Origin: Buchnera aphidicola (Macrosiphum euphorbiae)
GTDB taxonomy: Bacteria > Pseudomonadota > Gammaproteobacteria > Enterobacterales > Enterobacteriaceae
DNA length: 64,000 bases
Direction: 5' to 3'
NCBI RefSeq assembly: GCF_005237295.1
Contig: NZ_CP033006.1
Location: forward strand, 558,001 to 622,000
Made by a program: the position numbers and the translations under genes. Positions 1-12,506 of the stretch are shown here, piece after piece; within the stretch, counting starts at the first letter, position 1, and each line of letters begins with the position of its first letter. The notes beneath the pieces were generated by a model. It was not told the DNA's origin. It worked only from the letters and a program-made list of their open reading frames with translations, and made no database searches.

Positions 1-264
1 TTCAAATCTAAAACCAATACGATCTGATTTATTAGATTCAGGATTTAAAATAGCAATATTTGATATATGGATAGGTGCTTCTTTTTCTATAATACCACCA
101 CTTTTGTTTTGAGAAGGAACTGGTTTTTGATGTTTTTTTATCAAATTCAAACCATTAATAATTACTTTGTTTAAAGATAAAAAATTTTTAATTATACCTG
201 TTTTTCCTTTATCTTTTCCAGTTAATATAATAACTGTATCATTTCGGCGTAACTTTGATGCCAT
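1..264 (-). CDS. rplX: 50S ribosomal protein L24, partial (3' end outside window)
   Basis: L24 is an assembly-initiator protein of the large subunit that binds the 5' part of 23S rRNA. The first 88 codons are present, starting at the ATG at 264 ([20 protein letters not shown]), which shows the KOW-type beta-barrel start typical of L24. The family is about 104 residues long, so roughly the last 16 codons lie beyond the left edge. It follows rplN by 24 nt in the spc operon order rplN-rplX. No defect is visible in the part seen. Confidence 0.95.
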   Translation of the reverse strand, partial: MASKLRRNDTVIILTGKDKGKTGIIKNFLSLNKVIINGLNLIKKHQKPVPSQNKSGGIIEKEAPIHISNIAILNPESNKSDRIGFRFE

Positions 265-288
265 TTTTATTCCTTAAAAATTTTATTA

Positions 289-657
289 TTAAAGAACTTC
301 AGGAGCTAGTGAAATAATTTTCATAAATTTTTCTGTTCTTAATTCACGAGTAACAGGACCAAAAATACGAGTTCCAATAGGTTGTTCGTTATTGTTTAAT
401 ACAACACAAGCATTCGTATCAAAGCGAATAACAGAACCATCAGATCGTCTAACTCCTTTTTTAGTTCTTACTACTACTGCTTTAAGAACTTCTCCTTTTT
501 TTACTTTGCCTCGAGGTATTGCTTCCTTAATTGTAATTTTAATTACATCACCAATACTTGCGTAACGACGATGTGAACCGCCCAAAACTTTAATACACAT
601 AGCAGATCGTGCACCAGAGTTATCAGCTACATGAAGAATAGTCTGTTCTTGAATCAT
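289..657 (-). CDS. rplN: 50S ribosomal protein L14
   Basis: L14 is a 122-residue large-subunit protein at the subunit interface, contacting 16S rRNA h14 through bridge B8. It has the full family length and the typical start [16 protein letters not shown], with the conserved GGSHRRYA and RGKVKKGEV segments. It is the first gene of the spc operon in enterobacteria. Here a 130-nt spacer with a hairpin and a -10-like box separates it from rpsQ, which agrees with separate promoter input. L24 follows directly. Confidence 0.98.
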   Translation of the reverse strand: MIQEQTILHVADNSGARSAMCIKVLGGSHRRYASIGDVIKITIKEAIPRGKVKKGEVLKAVVVRTKKGVRRSDGSVIRFDTNACVVLNNNEQPIGTRIFGPVTRELRTEKFMKIISLAPEVL

Positions 658-716
658 TTTTTTTAAACCTCAATTATTTTAATTAAAATAAAAAATTACT
701 AATTAAAAATAATCTT

Positions 717-780
717 ATTATAATACTGCTTAAATTTTTTTGATCGAAAACATGAGCAGACCTGAGTTTGTTCATGTTTT
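717..780 (-). promoter_or_regulatory. S10/spc junction: hairpin plus candidate spc promoter -10 box
   Basis: The spacer between rpsQ and rplN holds an inverted repeat (AAAACATGA at 747-755, TCATGTTTT at 772-780) directly after the rpsQ stop in the direction of transcription. A perfect TATAAT on the minus strand (717-722) follows downstream. In E. coli the spc promoter lies in this same gap. I see no convincing -35 box, so the promoter call is inference. The hairpin could act as an S10-operon terminator or attenuator. Confidence 0.5.
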
Positions 781-787
781 TATTATT

Positions 788-1039
788 TTAAAAAACTGTT
801 TTTTCAATCACACGTACTAAAACCCAAGATTTTGTTTTAGAAATTGGACGAGATTCTCGAATTTCTATTAAATCACCTATAGTACATTCATTTTTTTCAT
901 CATGAATATGAAGTTTTGTAGTACGTTTAATAAATTTGCCATAAATAATATGTTTTACAAAACGTTCAATTGCCACAACAGCAGATTTTTGCATCTTATT
1001 ACTTATTACACGACCTTGCAAAGTTCTAATTTTTTCCAT
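788..1039 (-). CDS. rpsQ: 30S ribosomal protein S17
   Basis: S17 is a primary 16S rRNA-binding protein of the 5' domain with an OB fold. The 83 residues match the usual length of about 84, with the conserved core [20 protein letters not shown] and the central [11 protein letters not shown] segment. It is the last gene of the S10 operon, and its ATG overlaps the rpmC stop by one base (TAATG), which suggests translational coupling. It appears intact. Confidence 0.98.
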   Translation of the reverse strand: MEKIRTLQGRVISNKMQKSAVVAIERFVKHIIYGKFIKRTTKLHIHDEKNECTIGDLIEIRESRPISKTKSWVLVRVIEKTVF

Positions 1040-1236
1040 TATTTTATCTTCTCCTTTTGATGTAATAAAGTCTTTACTTGTGCAATATTTCGCCGAACTT
1101 TTCGTAACAAATGAGGCTGTTTTAACTTTCCAGAAACAGATTGCATGCGAAGATTAAATTGTTCTCGTAATAATTGCAAAAGTTCTTTATAAAGATTTTT
1201 TTTATCTTTTTTTTTAAATTCTACTATTGCTTTCAT
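1039..1236 (-). CDS. rpmC: 50S ribosomal protein L29
   Basis: L29 is a small helical protein next to the polypeptide exit tunnel, forming part of the docking site for trigger factor and SRP with L23. It is 65 residues long, about the family size, with a family-typical helical C-terminal half ([18 protein letters not shown]). It overlaps both neighbours, rplP and rpsQ, by one base. This tight packing is usual inside the S10 operon. Confidence 0.96.
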   Translation of the reverse strand: MKAIVEFKKKDKKNLYKELLQLLREQFNLRMQSVSGKLKQPHLLRKVRRNIAQVKTLLHQKEKIK

Positions 1237-1646
1237 TACATCACCATCTTAGTTACAAAAGTAGTTTTAATTGGCAACTTTGCTGCTGCTAGTTTAAATG
1301 CTTCACGAGATTCTTCTTCAGTAACACCATCTAATTCATAAAGAATTTTACCTGGTTGTACTAAAGCGACCCAATATTCAACATTTCCTTTACCCTTACC
1401 CATTCTTACTTCTAATGGTTTTTGAGTTATAGGTTTATCAGGAAATATACGTATCCACATTTTTCCTTGTCTTTTAATACAGCGAGTTATAGCTCTTCGT
1501 GCAGATTCAATTTGACGTGCAGTTAAACGTCCTCTATCAATGGCTTGTAAACCAAAAGAACCAAAATTAATATCAGTACCAGAAGCTAAACCACGATTTC
1601 GACCTTTGTGCATTTTTCGAAATTTAGTACGTTTTGGTTGTAACAT
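1236..1646 (-). CDS. rplP: 50S ribosomal protein L16
   Basis: L16 organises the A-site tRNA region of the large subunit and is needed for peptidyl-transfer architecture. It is 136 residues, the same as E. coli. It starts [19 protein letters not shown] and contains [14 protein letters not shown] and the glycine-rich [13 protein letters not shown] loop. It is encoded 2 nt after rpsC and overlaps rpmC by one base. An antisense open frame inside it is a shadow. Confidence 0.98.
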   Translation of the reverse strand: MLQPKRTKFRKMHKGRNRGLASGTDINFGSFGLQAIDRGRLTARQIESARRAITRCIKRQGKMWIRIFPDKPITQKPLEVRMGKGKGNVEYWVALVQPGKILYELDGVTEEESREAFKLAAAKLPIKTTFVTKMVM

Positions 1647-1648
1647 TA

Positions 1649-2368
1649 TCAGCTTCTCTCTCTTTCTTGCTTTCTATTTTTACGATATTGCTTTTTTGTT
1701 TGAACAGAAGGTTTTTCTAATTTTTCAATAGTTTCCATACCACCTAATATTTCACCTTTAAAAATCCAAACTTTAACACCTATTACACCATATGTGGTAT
1801 GAGCTTCTGAAATACTATAATCAATATTTGCACGTAAAGTATGTAAAGGAACTCTGCCTTCTCTATACCATTCTCTACGAGCTATTTCTGCTCCTCCTAA
1901 ACGTCCGCTAACTTCTACTTTAATACCTTTAGCACCTTGTCTCATTGCATTTTGAACAGATCTTTTCATAGCTCGTCGAAACATAACTCTTCGTTCTAAC
2001 TGAGATGTAATGCTATCAGAAACAAGTTTCGCATCCAATTCAGGTTTGCGTATTTCAGAAATGTTAATTTGAACTGGGACCCCAGTAATTTTGGCAATAG
2101 CGACTCTTAATTTTTCTACATCTTCACCTTTTTTACCGATGACAATACCAGGTCTAGCAGTATAAATCGTTACTCGAATACTTTTAGCTGGTCTTTCAAT
2201 AATAATTCGTGAAATTGATGCTTTGTCTAATTTTTTCATTAAAAATTGACGGACTTTATAATCACTATCTAGATGATCAGCAAAATCTTTAGTATTAGCA
2301 AACCAAACAGAATTCCATTTTTTTATTATACCCAATCGCATACCATTAGGATGTACTTTCTGACCCAT
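1649..2368 (-). CDS. rpsC: 30S ribosomal protein S3
   Basis: S3 lies at the mRNA entry channel and contributes to ribosomal helicase activity. The ATG at 2368 ([20 protein letters not shown]) matches the family start. The in-frame GTG one codon earlier is less likely, because GAGGAG sits at a good distance from the ATG. The KH domain includes the signature [12 protein letters not shown]. It is 239 residues, close to the E. coli 233. It is intact in the S10 operon between rplV and rplP. Confidence 0.97.
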   Translation of the reverse strand: MGQKVHPNGMRLGIIKKWNSVWFANTKDFADHLDSDYKVRQFLMKKLDKASISRIIIERPAKSIRVTIYTARPGIVIGKKGEDVEKLRVAIAKITGVPVQINISEIRKPELDAKLVSDSITSQLERRVMFRRAMKRSVQNAMRQGAKGIKVEVSGRLGGAEIARREWYREGRVPLHTLRANIDYSISEAHTTYGVIGVKVWIFKGEILGGMETIEKLEKPSVQTKKQYRKNRKQERERS

Positions 2369-2388
2369 CACTGACTCTCCTCAATGTT

Positions 2389-2721
2389 TTAACGATCAGA
2401 CACAATCACAGTAATATGACTCGTACGTTTTAAAATACGATCTGCACGTCCTTTAGCACGTGGCATCATTCTTTTCATTGTTGAACCTTCATTAACAAAT
2501 ATTTTTTTTATTCTTAATTTATCTATATCAGCGCCATCATTGTGTTCTGCATTGGCTACAGCTGATTCAAGTACTTTTTTAACTAAAATAGCAGCTTTTT
2601 TATTAGTATACGTCAAGATATTTAATGCTTGTGGAACTTTTTTTCCCCGAACTAAATCTGCAATTAAACGAACTTTTTGAGCCGAAGAACGTGCTTGACG
2701 ATGTTGAGCTAAAGTTTCCAT
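2389..2721 (-). CDS. rplV: 50S ribosomal protein L22
   Basis: L22 lines the peptide exit tunnel, and its beta-hairpin forms the constriction with L4. It is 110 residues, the same length as E. coli. The conserved [17 protein letters not shown] near the N-terminus and the hairpin segment [18 protein letters not shown] are both present. It is in S10 operon order, rpsS-rplV-rpsC. Confidence 0.98.
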   Translation of the reverse strand: METLAQHRQARSSAQKVRLIADLVRGKKVPQALNILTYTNKKAAILVKKVLESAVANAEHNDGADIDKLRIKKIFVNEGSTMKRMMPRAKGRADRILKRTSHITVIVSDR

Positions 2722-2749
2722 TTACTCCTCTTTTATCTTTCTTTTTTAA

Positions 2750-3028
2750 TTAACGTTTTTTTACTTTTTTATCAGCAGTATGTCCTCTATAAGTACGAGT
2801 TAAAGAAAATTCACCTAATTTATGTCCTACCATTTCTTCAGTAATAAAAACAGGTATATGATTACGACCATTATGAATAGATATTGTCAAACCTACCATA
2901 TTTGGAAAAATTGTTGAACGTCTTGACCACGTTTTAATAGGCTTTTTATCATTTTTTTTTACTGATTTTTCTACTTTTTTTAACAAACTAACATCAATAA
3001 AAGGACCTTTCTTAAGAGAACGTGGCAT
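2750..3028 (-). CDS. rpsS: 30S ribosomal protein S19
   Basis: S19 sits in the head of the small subunit and forms a complex with S13 that contacts the A-site finger. The true start is the ATG at 3028 ([18 protein letters not shown]), giving 92 residues, exactly the E. coli length. The open frame runs further upstream but would overlap rplB by about 140 bases with unrelated residues. The [17 protein letters not shown] and [16 protein letters not shown] segments are conserved. Confidence 0.97.
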   Translation of the reverse strand: MPRSLKKGPFIDVSLLKKVEKSVKKNDKKPIKTWSRRSTIFPNMVGLTISIHNGRNHIPVFITEEMVGHKLGEFSLTRTYRGHTADKKVKKR

Positions 3029-3047
3029 AAAATGATCCTTACAATAA

Positions 3048-3869
3048 TTATTTTCTACGATGACGTAAAATAAACTTTTCAGTACGTTTATTTTTACGAG
3101 TTTTTTTACCTTTTGTTTGTATTCCCCATGGAGTAACTGGGTGCTTACCAAAATTTCTTCCTTCACCACCACCATGAGGATGATCAACAGGATTCATGGC
3201 TGTACCACGAACAGTTGGACGTATACCTATCCAACGAGAAGCTCCTGCTTTACCTAAAACTTTTAACATATGTTCAGAATTACCTACTTCTCCAATAGTA
3301 GCTTTACAATCAGATTGAGTTTTTCGCATTTCACCAGAACGTAATCTTAAAGTTGCATATTCTTTATCAAATGCTACTAGTTGCACATAACTTCCTGCAG
3401 AACGGGCTATTTGACCACCTTTCCCAGGCTTCATTTCTACATTATGAATAAATGTGCCTACTGGAATATTTTTTAGTGGTAAAGAATTTCCTACTTTTAT
3501 AGGAGAATTTGAACCAGAAATTATAGTATCTCCTATCTTTAAATCTTTTGGAGCTAAAATATAATTTCGTTGACCATCTTTATATAATATTAAAGCAATA
3601 TTAGAAGAACGATTAGGATCATATTCGAATCTTTCCACAGTAGCTTCTATGCCATCTTTATTTCTTTTAAAATCTATAATACGATATGCTCTTTTATGTC
3701 CGCCACCAATATGACGAGTTGTAATCCTACCATTATTGTTACGTCCTCCGCTTTTACTTTTTTTTCTTAATAATAAAGAACATGGTTTTCCTTTATACAA
3801 CTGTGTATTAACAACTTTAATAACGTGGCGACGACCCGGAGATGTCGGTTTGCATTTAACAATTGCCAT
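3048..3869 (-). CDS. rplB: 50S ribosomal protein L2
   Basis: L2 is a universally conserved 23S rRNA-binding protein needed for subunit association and peptidyl transfer. It is 273 residues, the E. coli length. The conserved C-terminal [13 protein letters not shown] segment includes the histidine (H229 in E. coli) implicated in function. It starts [16 protein letters not shown]. It lies between rplW (15 nt upstream) and rpsS (19 nt downstream). Confidence 0.99.
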   Translation of the reverse strand: MAIVKCKPTSPGRRHVIKVVNTQLYKGKPCSLLLRKKSKSGGRNNNGRITTRHIGGGHKRAYRIIDFKRNKDGIEATVERFEYDPNRSSNIALILYKDGQRNYILAPKDLKIGDTIISGSNSPIKVGNSLPLKNIPVGTFIHNVEMKPGKGGQIARSAGSYVQLVAFDKEYATLRLRSGEMRKTQSDCKATIGEVGNSEHMLKVLGKAGASRWIGIRPTVRGTAMNPVDHPHGGGEGRNFGKHPVTPWGIQTKGKKTRKNKRTEKFILRHRRK

Positions 3870-3884
3870 TGTTTTGTCCTCCGA

Positions 3885-4187
3885 CTACTCTGTATTACCT
3901 ATGAAATCTAAATTATACCCTTTTTTAACTTTAATATAAGCTTTCTTCCAGTTACTTTTTTGAATAATGCGATTAGATTGACGCTTTTTTTTTCCCTTCA
4001 CTTTCAATGTCTTTATACTTTCAACTTCGACATTAAATATTTTTTTTACTGCATATTTTATTTCATATTTAGTAGCATTATTCAAAACCTTTAAAACAAC
4101 AGTATTAAATTTTTCTATAGATACAGATGATTTTTCAGATACATGTGGAGAAACTAGTATTTTTAACAAACGTTCTTCAGAAATCAT
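3885..4187 (-). CDS. rplW: 50S ribosomal protein L23
   Basis: L23 is beside the tunnel exit and is the docking site for trigger factor and SRP. It is 100 residues, the family length, starting [21 protein letters not shown]. The basic loop [22 protein letters not shown] contacts rRNA. Its ATG overlaps the end of rplD by 4 nt (ATGA), so coupled translation is likely. Confidence 0.97.
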   Translation of the reverse strand: MISEERLLKILVSPHVSEKSSVSIEKFNTVVLKVLNNATKYEIKYAVKKIFNVEVESIKTLKVKGKKKRQSNRIIQKSNWKKAYIKVKKGYNLDFIGNTE

Positions 4188-4789
4188 GAAAGTATTTCCT
4201 CTATTTTTTTCACTGCTTCAACAGTAATAATAACATGCTCAAAAGCAATCAAACTAACAGGATCTATAGAATGAACATCTTTCACATCAACTGAATATAA
4301 ATTTCTAGAAGCAAGAAACAAATTGTTATCTATTTTATTCGTAATAATAAGAGCATTTTTCAAATCTATATCTTGCAATTTTTGAACTAAAAGTTTTGTT
4401 TTAGGTAAATCTAATGAAAAATTTTCAAAAACTGTTAATCTTTTTTGACGAATTAATTCAGATAAAATACTTTTTAATGCACCACGATACATCTTTTTAT
4501 TAACTTTTTGACTATGTTCTTGCGGTTTTGCAGCAAACGTAACACCACCAGATCGCCAAATTGGACTTCTAAACGATCCTGCTCGTGCACGACCTGTACC
4601 TTTTTGGCGCCACGGTTTTCTACCTGATCCAGAAACTTCAGCGCGATTTTTTTGTGCTCTCGTACCTTGACGGGTAGATGCTGAATAAGCAATAACGACT
4701 TGATGAATTAGAGCCTCATTAAAATCACGAGCAAAAATGATTTCAGAAACACTAAGAGCACTTTGTACGTCTTTAACTACTAATTCCAT
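4184..4789 (-). CDS. rplD: 50S ribosomal protein L4
   Basis: L4 binds 23S rRNA domain I, lines the exit tunnel and, in enterobacteria, represses its own S10 operon at the leader. It is 201 residues, identical in length to E. coli. The tunnel loop [20 protein letters not shown] is conserved. Whether L4 autoregulation survives cannot be told from the gene itself. The leader upstream of rpsJ has no clear E. coli-like structure by eye. Confidence 0.98.
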   Translation of the reverse strand: MELVVKDVQSALSVSEIIFARDFNEALIHQVVIAYSASTRQGTRAQKNRAEVSGSGRKPWRQKGTGRARAGSFRSPIWRSGGVTFAAKPQEHSQKVNKKMYRGALKSILSELIRQKRLTVFENFSLDLPKTKLLVQKLQDIDLKNALIITNKIDNNLFLASRNLYSVDVKDVHSIDPVSLIAFEHVIITVEAVKKIEEILS

Positions 4790-4806
4790 GCTTTACTCCT
4801 CACTGC

Positions 4807-5436
4807 TCAAACCTTAATAGCTGGTTTAACGATAAGATCACTACCGGTAGCACCGGGAACAGCGCCTTTTACTAAAAGAAGATTTTTCTTTTCATCAATA
4901 TGTACTATATTTAAACTTTGTACAGTAACACGATTATTTCCTAATTGTCCTGCCATTTTTTTACCTTTAAACACTCGACCGGGAGTTTGATTCTGACCAA
5001 TCGAACCGGGTACTCTATGAGATAAAGAGTTTCCATGTGTTGCATCCTGAGTATGAAAATTCCAACGTTTTACTGTACCGCAAAAACCTTTTCCTTTAGA
5101 AATACCTGTAACATCAACTTTTTTTATATTATTAAAAATATGAATTGTAATACTTTGTCCAACTTTAAAAGTTTCATTTTGATCAATTCTAAACTCCCAT
5201 AAACCACGACCAGGAATTACGCCAGATTTTAAAAAATGTCCTGCTTTTGGTTTTGTTAATCTATTTGCTTTTTTTATACCGGTTGTAACTTGAATAGCAC
5301 AATAGAAATCATTACTTATATTTTTTACTTGTGTAATTCGGTTTTCTTTTAATTCAATTACTGTAACGGGAATTGAAGCTCCTTCTTTAGTAAAAATACG
5401 AGTCATTCCAATTTTTTTACCAACTAAACCAATCAT
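4807..5436 (-). CDS. rplC: 50S ribosomal protein L3
   Basis: L3 is an early-assembly protein near the peptidyl transferase centre. It is 209 residues, as in E. coli. [20 protein letters not shown] contains the glutamine that PrmB methylates in E. coli (Q150 there). It starts [15 protein letters not shown]. It is located 18 nt before rplD and 33 nt after rpsJ in the S10 operon. Confidence 0.98.
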   Translation of the reverse strand: MIGLVGKKIGMTRIFTKEGASIPVTVIELKENRITQVKNISNDFYCAIQVTTGIKKANRLTKPKAGHFLKSGVIPGRGLWEFRIDQNETFKVGQSITIHIFNNIKKVDVTGISKGKGFCGTVKRWNFHTQDATHGNSLSHRVPGSIGQNQTPGRVFKGKKMAGQLGNNRVTVQSLNIVHIDEKKNLLLVKGAVPGATGSDLIVKPAIKV

Positions 5437-5469
5437 TTATTCAATACCTTAATCATATCTATTATTTGA

Positions 5470-7359
<1,890 letters not shown>

Positions 7360-9468
7360 CTACTTTTCTCTTCTTTCGATAATTTCTTTAGAAATATTAG
7401 ATGGAGCTTCTACATATTTTAAGAATTCCATAGAATAAGAAGCTCGTCCTTGAGTTTGAGAACGTAAATCAGTAGCATAACCAAACATTTCAGATAAGGG
7501 GACACATGCATTAATAATTTTACTAATAGATAAATCTTTCATACCTTCAATAATACCTCTTCGACGATTTAAATCACCTATAACATCTCCCATATAGTCA
7601 TCCGGAGTTTCGACTTCAACTTTCATAATTGGTTCTAATAAAACTGGTCGCGCTCTTTTGAAACCAGTTTTAAACGCCGTAGAAGCAGCTAACTTAAAAG
7701 CTAGTTCAGACGAATCAACATCATGATAAGAACCAAAATAAAGACGTACTCCAATATCTACTACAGGATAACCAGATAAAGGTCCACATTTTAATTGTTC
7801 TTGGATTCCTTTATCAACTGCTGAAATATATTCACCAGGTATAACTCCCCCTTTTATATCATTAATAAATAAATAACCTTTTCCTCCTGGATCTAATGGA
7901 AATAATTCTATAACCACATGACCATATTGACCTCTTCCACCTGATTGTTTAATATGTTTTCCTTCAACATCTTCAACTTTGTCAAGAATAGTTTCACGGT
8001 ACGCTACTTGAGGTTTTCCAATGTTAGCATCGACACTAAACTCTCGTTTCATACGATCAATGATAATTTCTAAATGTAATTCACCCATTCCAGAAATTAT
8101 TGTTTGATTAGACTCTTGATCAGTTCGCACTCGAAATGAAGGGTCTTCTTTTGCTAATCGTCCTAATGCTAAACCCATTTTTTCCTGATCTGCTTTAGTT
8201 TTCGGCTCTACAGAAATAGATATTACTGGTTCAGGAAACTCCATACGCTCTAATATAATAGGTTCATTTAAATCACATAAAGTATCTCCAGTAGTAACAT
8301 CTTTTAAACCAATAGCAGCAGCTATATCACCTGCATATACTTCTTTTATTTCCTCTCTTTTATTAGCATGCATTTGAACAATTCTACCAAATCTCTCTCG
8401 CTGAGACTTCACAGAATTAAATACAGTATCTCCAGATTTGACTACTCCTGAATATACACGAAAAAAAGTTAAATTGCCTACAAATGGATCGTTTGCAATT
8501 TTAAAAGCTAAAGCAGAAAAAGGAGCCTTATCATTTGAATTTCTAATAGCTGAGGTATGTTCATTATCATTTAAAACACCTTTAATATCTTGAACATCAT
8601 TAGGAGCAGGTAAATATTCAATTATTGCATCTAATAATGCTTGAACTCCTTTATTTTTAAAAGCTGATCCGCAAGTAATAAGTATAATTTCACTATTTAA
8701 AGCACGTTTTCGCAATGCAGACTTAATTTCACTTTCAGATAACTTGATTCCATTCAAATATTTTTCTAAAAGATCTTCATTAGATTCCACTGCAGACTCA
8801 ATTAAATTTTGATTCCATTTTTCTGCTAATTCAATCATTTCTGTAGGAATTTCATCATAAATGAATGTTAAACCCTGATCAGATTCTTTCCAATGCACAG
8901 CTTTCATTTTAATCAAATCAACAATACCAACAAAAGTATCTTCTGAACCAATAGCTAACTGTAAAGGAACAGGATTAGCACCTAAACGTGTTTTAATTTG
9001 TTTTACTACTTTTAAAAAATTAGCTCCCATACGATCCATTTTATTTATAAACGCTATGCGAGGAACGTTATATTTATTTGCTTGACGCCATACAGTTTCT
9101 GACTGTGGTTGTACACCTCCAACAGCACAATAAACCATAACAGCACCATCTAATACACGCATTGAACGTTCTACTTCAATAGTAAAATCAACATGGCCAG
9201 GTGTGTCGATAATGTTAATTCTGTGTGGTTTAAATTGTTTAGCCATTCCACTCCAAAACGTAGTGGTAGCAGCTGATGTAATAGTAATTCCTCTTTCTTG
9301 TTCTTGTTCCATCCAATCCATAGTAGCTGCGCCATCATGCACTTCGCCAATTTTATGATTAACTCCTGTATAAAATAAAATTCTTTCAGTAGTAGTTGTT
9401 TTGCCTGCATCTATATGTGCACTAATTCCAATATTACGGTATCGAGAAATAGGTGTTGTACGAGACAT
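7360..9468 (-). CDS. fusA: Elongation factor G
   Basis: EF-G is the translocase GTPase, also acting with RRF in ribosome recycling. It is 702 residues against 704 in E. coli. It starts [20 protein letters not shown]. The G1 motif AHIDAGKT is at about 17-24, followed by DTPGHVD and NKMDR. Domain IV and V segments ([23 protein letters not shown]) are present. It is in the str operon between rpsG and tuf, with GAGAG upstream of the ATG. Confidence 0.98.
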   Translation of the reverse strand: MSRTTPISRYRNIGISAHIDAGKTTTTERILFYTGVNHKIGEVHDGAATMDWMEQEQERGITITSAATTTFWSGMAKQFKPHRINIIDTPGHVDFTIEVERSMRVLDGAVMVYCAVGGVQPQSETVWRQANKYNVPRIAFINKMDRMGANFLKVVKQIKTRLGANPVPLQLAIGSEDTFVGIVDLIKMKAVHWKESDQGLTFIYDEIPTEMIELAEKWNQNLIESAVESNEDLLEKYLNGIKLSESEIKSALRKRALNSEIILITCGSAFKNKGVQALLDAIIEYLPAPNDVQDIKGVLNDNEHTSAIRNSNDKAPFSALAFKIANDPFVGNLTFFRVYSGVVKSGDTVFNSVKSQRERFGRIVQMHANKREEIKEVYAGDIAAAIGLKDVTTGDTLCDLNEPIILERMEFPEPVISISVEPKTKADQEKMGLALGRLAKEDPSFRVRTDQESNQTIISGMGELHLEIIIDRMKREFSVDANIGKPQVAYRETILDKVEDVEGKHIKQSGGRGQYGHVVIELFPLDPGGKGYLFINDIKGGVIPGEYISAVDKGIQEQLKCGPLSGYPVVDIGVRLYFGSYHDVDSSELAFKLAASTAFKTGFKRARPVLLEPIMKVEVETPDDYMGDVIGDLNRRRGIIEGMKDLSISKIINACVPLSEMFGYATDLRSQTQGRASYSMEFLKYVEAPSNISKEIIERREK

Positions 9469-9580
9469 TATCTTTCTCTCATTTTTTAGGTTTTAAAAAG
9501 TTAGACCTCATACGCCGAATTGAGATAATTGCCTCAATATAATTTATAAGTAACACAAAAAAAAATAAAGCTTTAAAATA

Positions 9581-10051
9581 TTACCAACGATAATGGGCAA
9601 AAGCTTTATTAGCTTCTGCCATTCGATGTACTTCTTCTCTTTTTTTAACTGCTGCGCCTTTATTTTCTACAGCATCATAAAGTTCATTAGATAAGCGTAA
9701 AGACATAGATTTATCAGCACGTTTACGCGCAGATTCTACAATCCAGCGCATAGCTAAGGCATTACGTCTTACTGGACGAACTTCAACAGGTACTTGATAT
9801 GTCGATCCACCAACTCGACGAGATTTCACTTCTACTGTTGGGCGTACATGTTCTAAAGCTATTTCAAATGCTTCCAATTCTTTTTTATCTATACGTTTAG
9901 ATAAATTTCTTAACGCAGTATAAACAATTACTTCCGCAATAGATTTTTTACCATCTATCATAAGAATATTAATAAATTTAGCTAATAATTCAGAAGAAAA
10001 CTTTGGATCTGGTAAAATTTTTCGAGTACTAATAATACGACGACGTGGCAT
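9581..10051 (-). CDS. rpsG: 30S ribosomal protein S7
   Basis: S7 initiates assembly of the 30S head and, in E. coli, represses part of the str operon by binding the rpsL-rpsG spacer. The ATG at 10051 ([18 protein letters not shown]) gives 156 residues, so the four extra in-frame codons upstream are not used. The core [19 protein letters not shown] is conserved. The spacer to rpsL is only 42 nt, shorter than the 96 nt I recall for E. coli, so S7 feedback through that element may be reduced. Confidence 0.97.
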   Translation of the reverse strand: MPRRRIISTRKILPDPKFSSELLAKFINILMIDGKKSIAEVIVYTALRNLSKRIDKKELEAFEIALEHVRPTVEVKSRRVGGSTYQVPVEVRPVRRNALAMRWIVESARKRADKSMSLRLSNELYDAVENKGAAVKKREEVHRMAEANKAFAHYRW

Positions 10052-10093
10052 AGAAGACTCCAATGAATTGCATAGTATTTTAATAATGCTTTT

Positions 10094-10468
10094 TTATGAT
10101 TTTGCTTTTTTAACACCATATTTAGAACGACCCTGTTTACGTTCTTTAACACCAGCACAATCTAATGAACCTCTAACAATATGATATCGAACTCCAGGCA
10201 AATCTTTAACACGACCACCTCGTATTAAAATAACAGAATGTTCTTGTAAATTGTGACCTTCACCACCAATATAAGCAGTTACTTCAAAACCATTAGTTAA
10301 TCTTACACGACATACTTTACGTAACGCTGAATTAGGTTTTTTAGGTGTAGTTGTATATACTCTAGTACAAACACCTCTTTTTTGAGGACTCTTGCCTAAT
10401 GCAGGTACATTACTTTTGACAACTTTTCGTACACGAGGTTTACGGACCAATTGATTTACTGTGGCCAT
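10094..10468 (-). CDS. rpsL: 30S ribosomal protein S12
   Basis: S12 is at the decoding centre and is the classical streptomycin-resistance locus. It is 124 residues. The decoding loop [16 protein letters not shown] has lysine at the wild-type position (K42 numbering), and [13 protein letters not shown] carries the aspartate that RimO methylthiolates in E. coli. It is first in the str operon, with AGGAG just upstream of the ATG at 10468. tusBCD lie beyond in the same orientation, as in E. coli. Confidence 0.98.
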   Translation of the reverse strand: MATVNQLVRKPRVRKVVKSNVPALGKSPQKRGVCTRVYTTTPKKPNSALRKVCRVRLTNGFEVTAYIGGEGHNLQEHSVILIRGGRVKDLPGVRYHIVRGSLDCAGVKERKQGRSKYGVKKAKS

Positions 10469-10593
10469 AAAAAACTCCTATCGTTTCAATTGATGTTCTG
10501 AAAAATATCAAAATAATATAAATAAAAAATATTTTCTATTATCATGAAGAATTTTAGGATTGGACATTTAAATTAAATATAACTTAGTTTTTT

Positions 10594-10881
10594 TTACCAA
10601 GTCATTTGTTTCTTATGTTTAACTGTTAATGAAACGAAATGCATATAACTTATTAAAATAAATTTACTAGAGATATTTTTGTTAATCCCTCTTGCATAAA
10701 CATCTTCCCTTATAAGATATAACTTTACTGAAGACATAATTATAGTTTTTAAAAAAATATTGTTTTTTAATCCAATTAACACACCATCCTGTAATGCTAA
10801 AAAATCATCTGATTTTTTTAACATGTTTATAATAAGAGAGATATTAGTCTCAAAAGGAGATTTCATTAACGTGTGTAACAT
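10594..10881 (-). CDS. tusB: Sulfur relay protein TusB (DsrH family)
   Basis: TusB is a subunit of the TusBCD hexamer, which carries persulfide sulfur from TusA to TusE for MnmA-dependent 2-thiolation of U34 in Lys, Glu and Gln tRNAs. It is 95 residues, the E. coli length, starting [15 protein letters not shown]. The family is recognised mainly from the start, the [10 protein letters not shown] segment and its place in the tusD-tusC-tusB cluster upstream of rpsL. The sequence is more diverged than its neighbours. Confidence 0.9.
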   Translation of the reverse strand: MLHTLMKSPFETNISLIINMLKKSDDFLALQDGVLIGLKNNIFLKTIIMSSVKLYLIREDVYARGINKNISSKFILISYMHFVSLTVKHKKQMTW

Positions 10882-10892
10882 ATTAATAAACC

Positions 10893-11249
10893 TTAAAAAT
10901 TAATAATTGCATCATATTTATCTAATTTTAAACGTAAAATATCTGAGTCTAATATATTTATCTTTAATATAAAATCATTGTTATTTAATCCCCGTTCAAT
11001 TAATGATGCTTTACAACAATAAAAATCTTTTATATTATAAAAAGATAATACGGGAAAAGAAGATGTATAATTACGAGCTAAAATATTTTCTGATTGATAA
11101 CTTTTCATTAATTGCAAAACACCATCACCAATAAAAAATAAACTTATTTTTTTTAAAATTGATGAGACGCTAAAAATAGCATCTAAACCTTCTCTACCAA
11201 AACTAGTTCCATGTGGAGCATGCGAAAAAATAAAAGCAACCATATTCAT
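10893..11249 (-). CDS. tusC: Sulfur relay protein TusC (DsrF family)
   Basis: TusC is the non-catalytic partner in the TusBCD complex. It is 118 residues (E. coli 119). The N-terminal [21 protein letters not shown] is the clear family signature. An in-frame ATG two codons in is an alternative start. It is 11 nt upstream of tusB and 18 nt downstream of tusD, so one transcript is likely. Confidence 0.93.
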   Translation of the reverse strand: MNMVAFIFSHAPHGTSFGREGLDAIFSVSSILKKISLFFIGDGVLQLMKSYQSENILARNYTSSFPVLSFYNIKDFYCCKASLIERGLNNNDFILKINILDSDILRLKLDKYDAIINF

Positions 11250-11267
11250 TATAATAAATATACCAAA

Positions 11268-11657
11268 TTAAAATTGTATTATGCGATCACATATTTTTAT
11301 AGAATTAGCTAATTCCATTAAACCACTTAATTGAAAAAAAAATGCTAGATTACCTTTTTTAACAACGTTGACATTTAGTGTTTTTTCATCTTCTATCACA
11401 CCTCTTCTTAAAGCTGCACTATTACAAACATATAATTTTACTTTATATTTTTTATTTAATCCCTGCCATGCTTTAATTAAGTTAAATTCATCAATTGCTG
11501 GTGTAGTCATACTGTTAGCATTAAGCACTCCATCACAATAAAAAAAAACACTATGTAATATATGTTTTGTTTTTAGTAAAGATTTACAAAACAAAAAAGC
11601 ACTACTTGAGTTTTGTGTTCCATAAGCCGCACCTGTTACTAATATCGTATATTTCAT
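11268..11657 (-). CDS. tusD: Sulfur relay protein TusD (DsrE family)
   Basis: TusD is the sulfur-carrying subunit of TusBCD. It is 129 residues (E. coli 128). The start [21 protein letters not shown] and the end CDRIIQF match the family. The cysteine in [12 protein letters not shown] corresponds to the catalytic Cys78 that holds the persulfide. An intact tusBCD implies that tRNA 2-thiouridylation is kept. Its partners TusA, TusE and MnmA are outside the window. Confidence 0.95.
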   Translation of the reverse strand: MKYTILVTGAAYGTQNSSSAFLFCKSLLKTKHILHSVFFYCDGVLNANSMTTPAIDEFNLIKAWQGLNKKYKVKLYVCNSAALRRGVIEDEKTLNVNVVKKGNLAFFFQLSGLMELANSIKICDRIIQF

Positions 11658-11741
11658 TTGTAAAATTTTATATCAGAGTATTTTTAAAATAATATTTAAT
11701 TATCTCATGTTTTAAAAATTAATAGTGGACAAGAGAGTATA

Positions 11742-12506
11742 CTATAGTCTATTAACTACATCTAATAATTCTATATCAAAGATTAATGTTGAATTACTTG
11801 GAATACCATTAACTTCTTTTTCTCCATATGCTAAATTAGGTGGTATAACTAATTTTATTTTACCGCCTTTTTTTATATATTTTAAACCTTCTTGCCAACC
11901 TAATATAACATCTTTTAACATTAATGATATAGGCTGACCTCTTCTATAAGAACTATCAAATTCTACACCATTAATTAATGTACCTTTATAATGTACAGTA
12001 ATTTTTGTATCATTTGTTAATGCTTCTCCTTCTCCTTCCCTTTCTAAAAGATACAAAAGACCGCTAGAAGTTTTTTTTACACCTTTCATTTTAGAGAAAT
12101 TTTTCATATATAATTCTCCTTGAATGAAATTTTCTTTTATATTTTTTTCAGATTGAATTTTGTTTGCATGTTTTAATTTTGCTTCCAGCTCTTCAAGAAT
12201 TGAAGAAATTTCTTGATGTGAAAGCTTTAAATTACCAGAAATTGCATCTTGTATTCCTTTTAAAAGACTATTCTTGTCTAATTTAACCCCCATTTTTTTT
12301 TGTTTTTCAAAAGATTGATTAACATAATTACCTAATGAAACACCTAAAGCATAAGCTAATTTTTCATTTTTATTTTGAAGTGTATTATTTGTTTTAGAAT
12401 AAGATTGTAAATAGACATTAGATAAATTTTCTGATACTGAAAACGATTTTGGAACATATAATATTATAAATAACAATATTATTCTTTTTAGAAGAAAAAA
12501 AATCAT
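11742..12506 (-). CDS. fkpA: FKBP-type peptidyl-prolyl isomerase FkpA
   Basis: FkpA is a periplasmic chaperone and prolyl isomerase. It is 254 residues (E. coli 270). Residues 1-24 form a hydrophobic signal peptide with likely cleavage after SFS. Residues 45-125 form the helical dimerisation domain. Residues 150-252 form the FKBP domain with VHYKGTLINGVEFDSSY and the IPPNLAYGEKEV loop. It stands alone, downstream of a gene-free 446-nt gap and near tusD, as in a collapsed E. coli order. Confidence 0.95.
   Translation of the reverse strand: MIFFLLKRIILLFIILYVPKSFSVSENLSNVYLQSYSKTNNTLQNKNEKLAYALGVSLGNYVNQSFEKQKKMGVKLDKNSLLKGIQDAISGNLKLSHQEISSILEELEAKLKHANKIQSEKNIKENFIQGELYMKNFSKMKGVKKTSSGLLYLLEREGEGEALTNDTKITVHYKGTLINGVEFDSSYRRGQPISLMLKDVILGWQEGLKYIKKGGKIKLVIPPNLAYGEKEVNGIPSNSTLIFDIELLDVVNRL

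Noticed and set aside
3029-3187. N-terminal extension of S19 reaching into rplB
   Set aside because: The open frame continues upstream, but the residues are unrelated to S19 and fully overlap rplB. The ATG at 3028 gives the exact family length.
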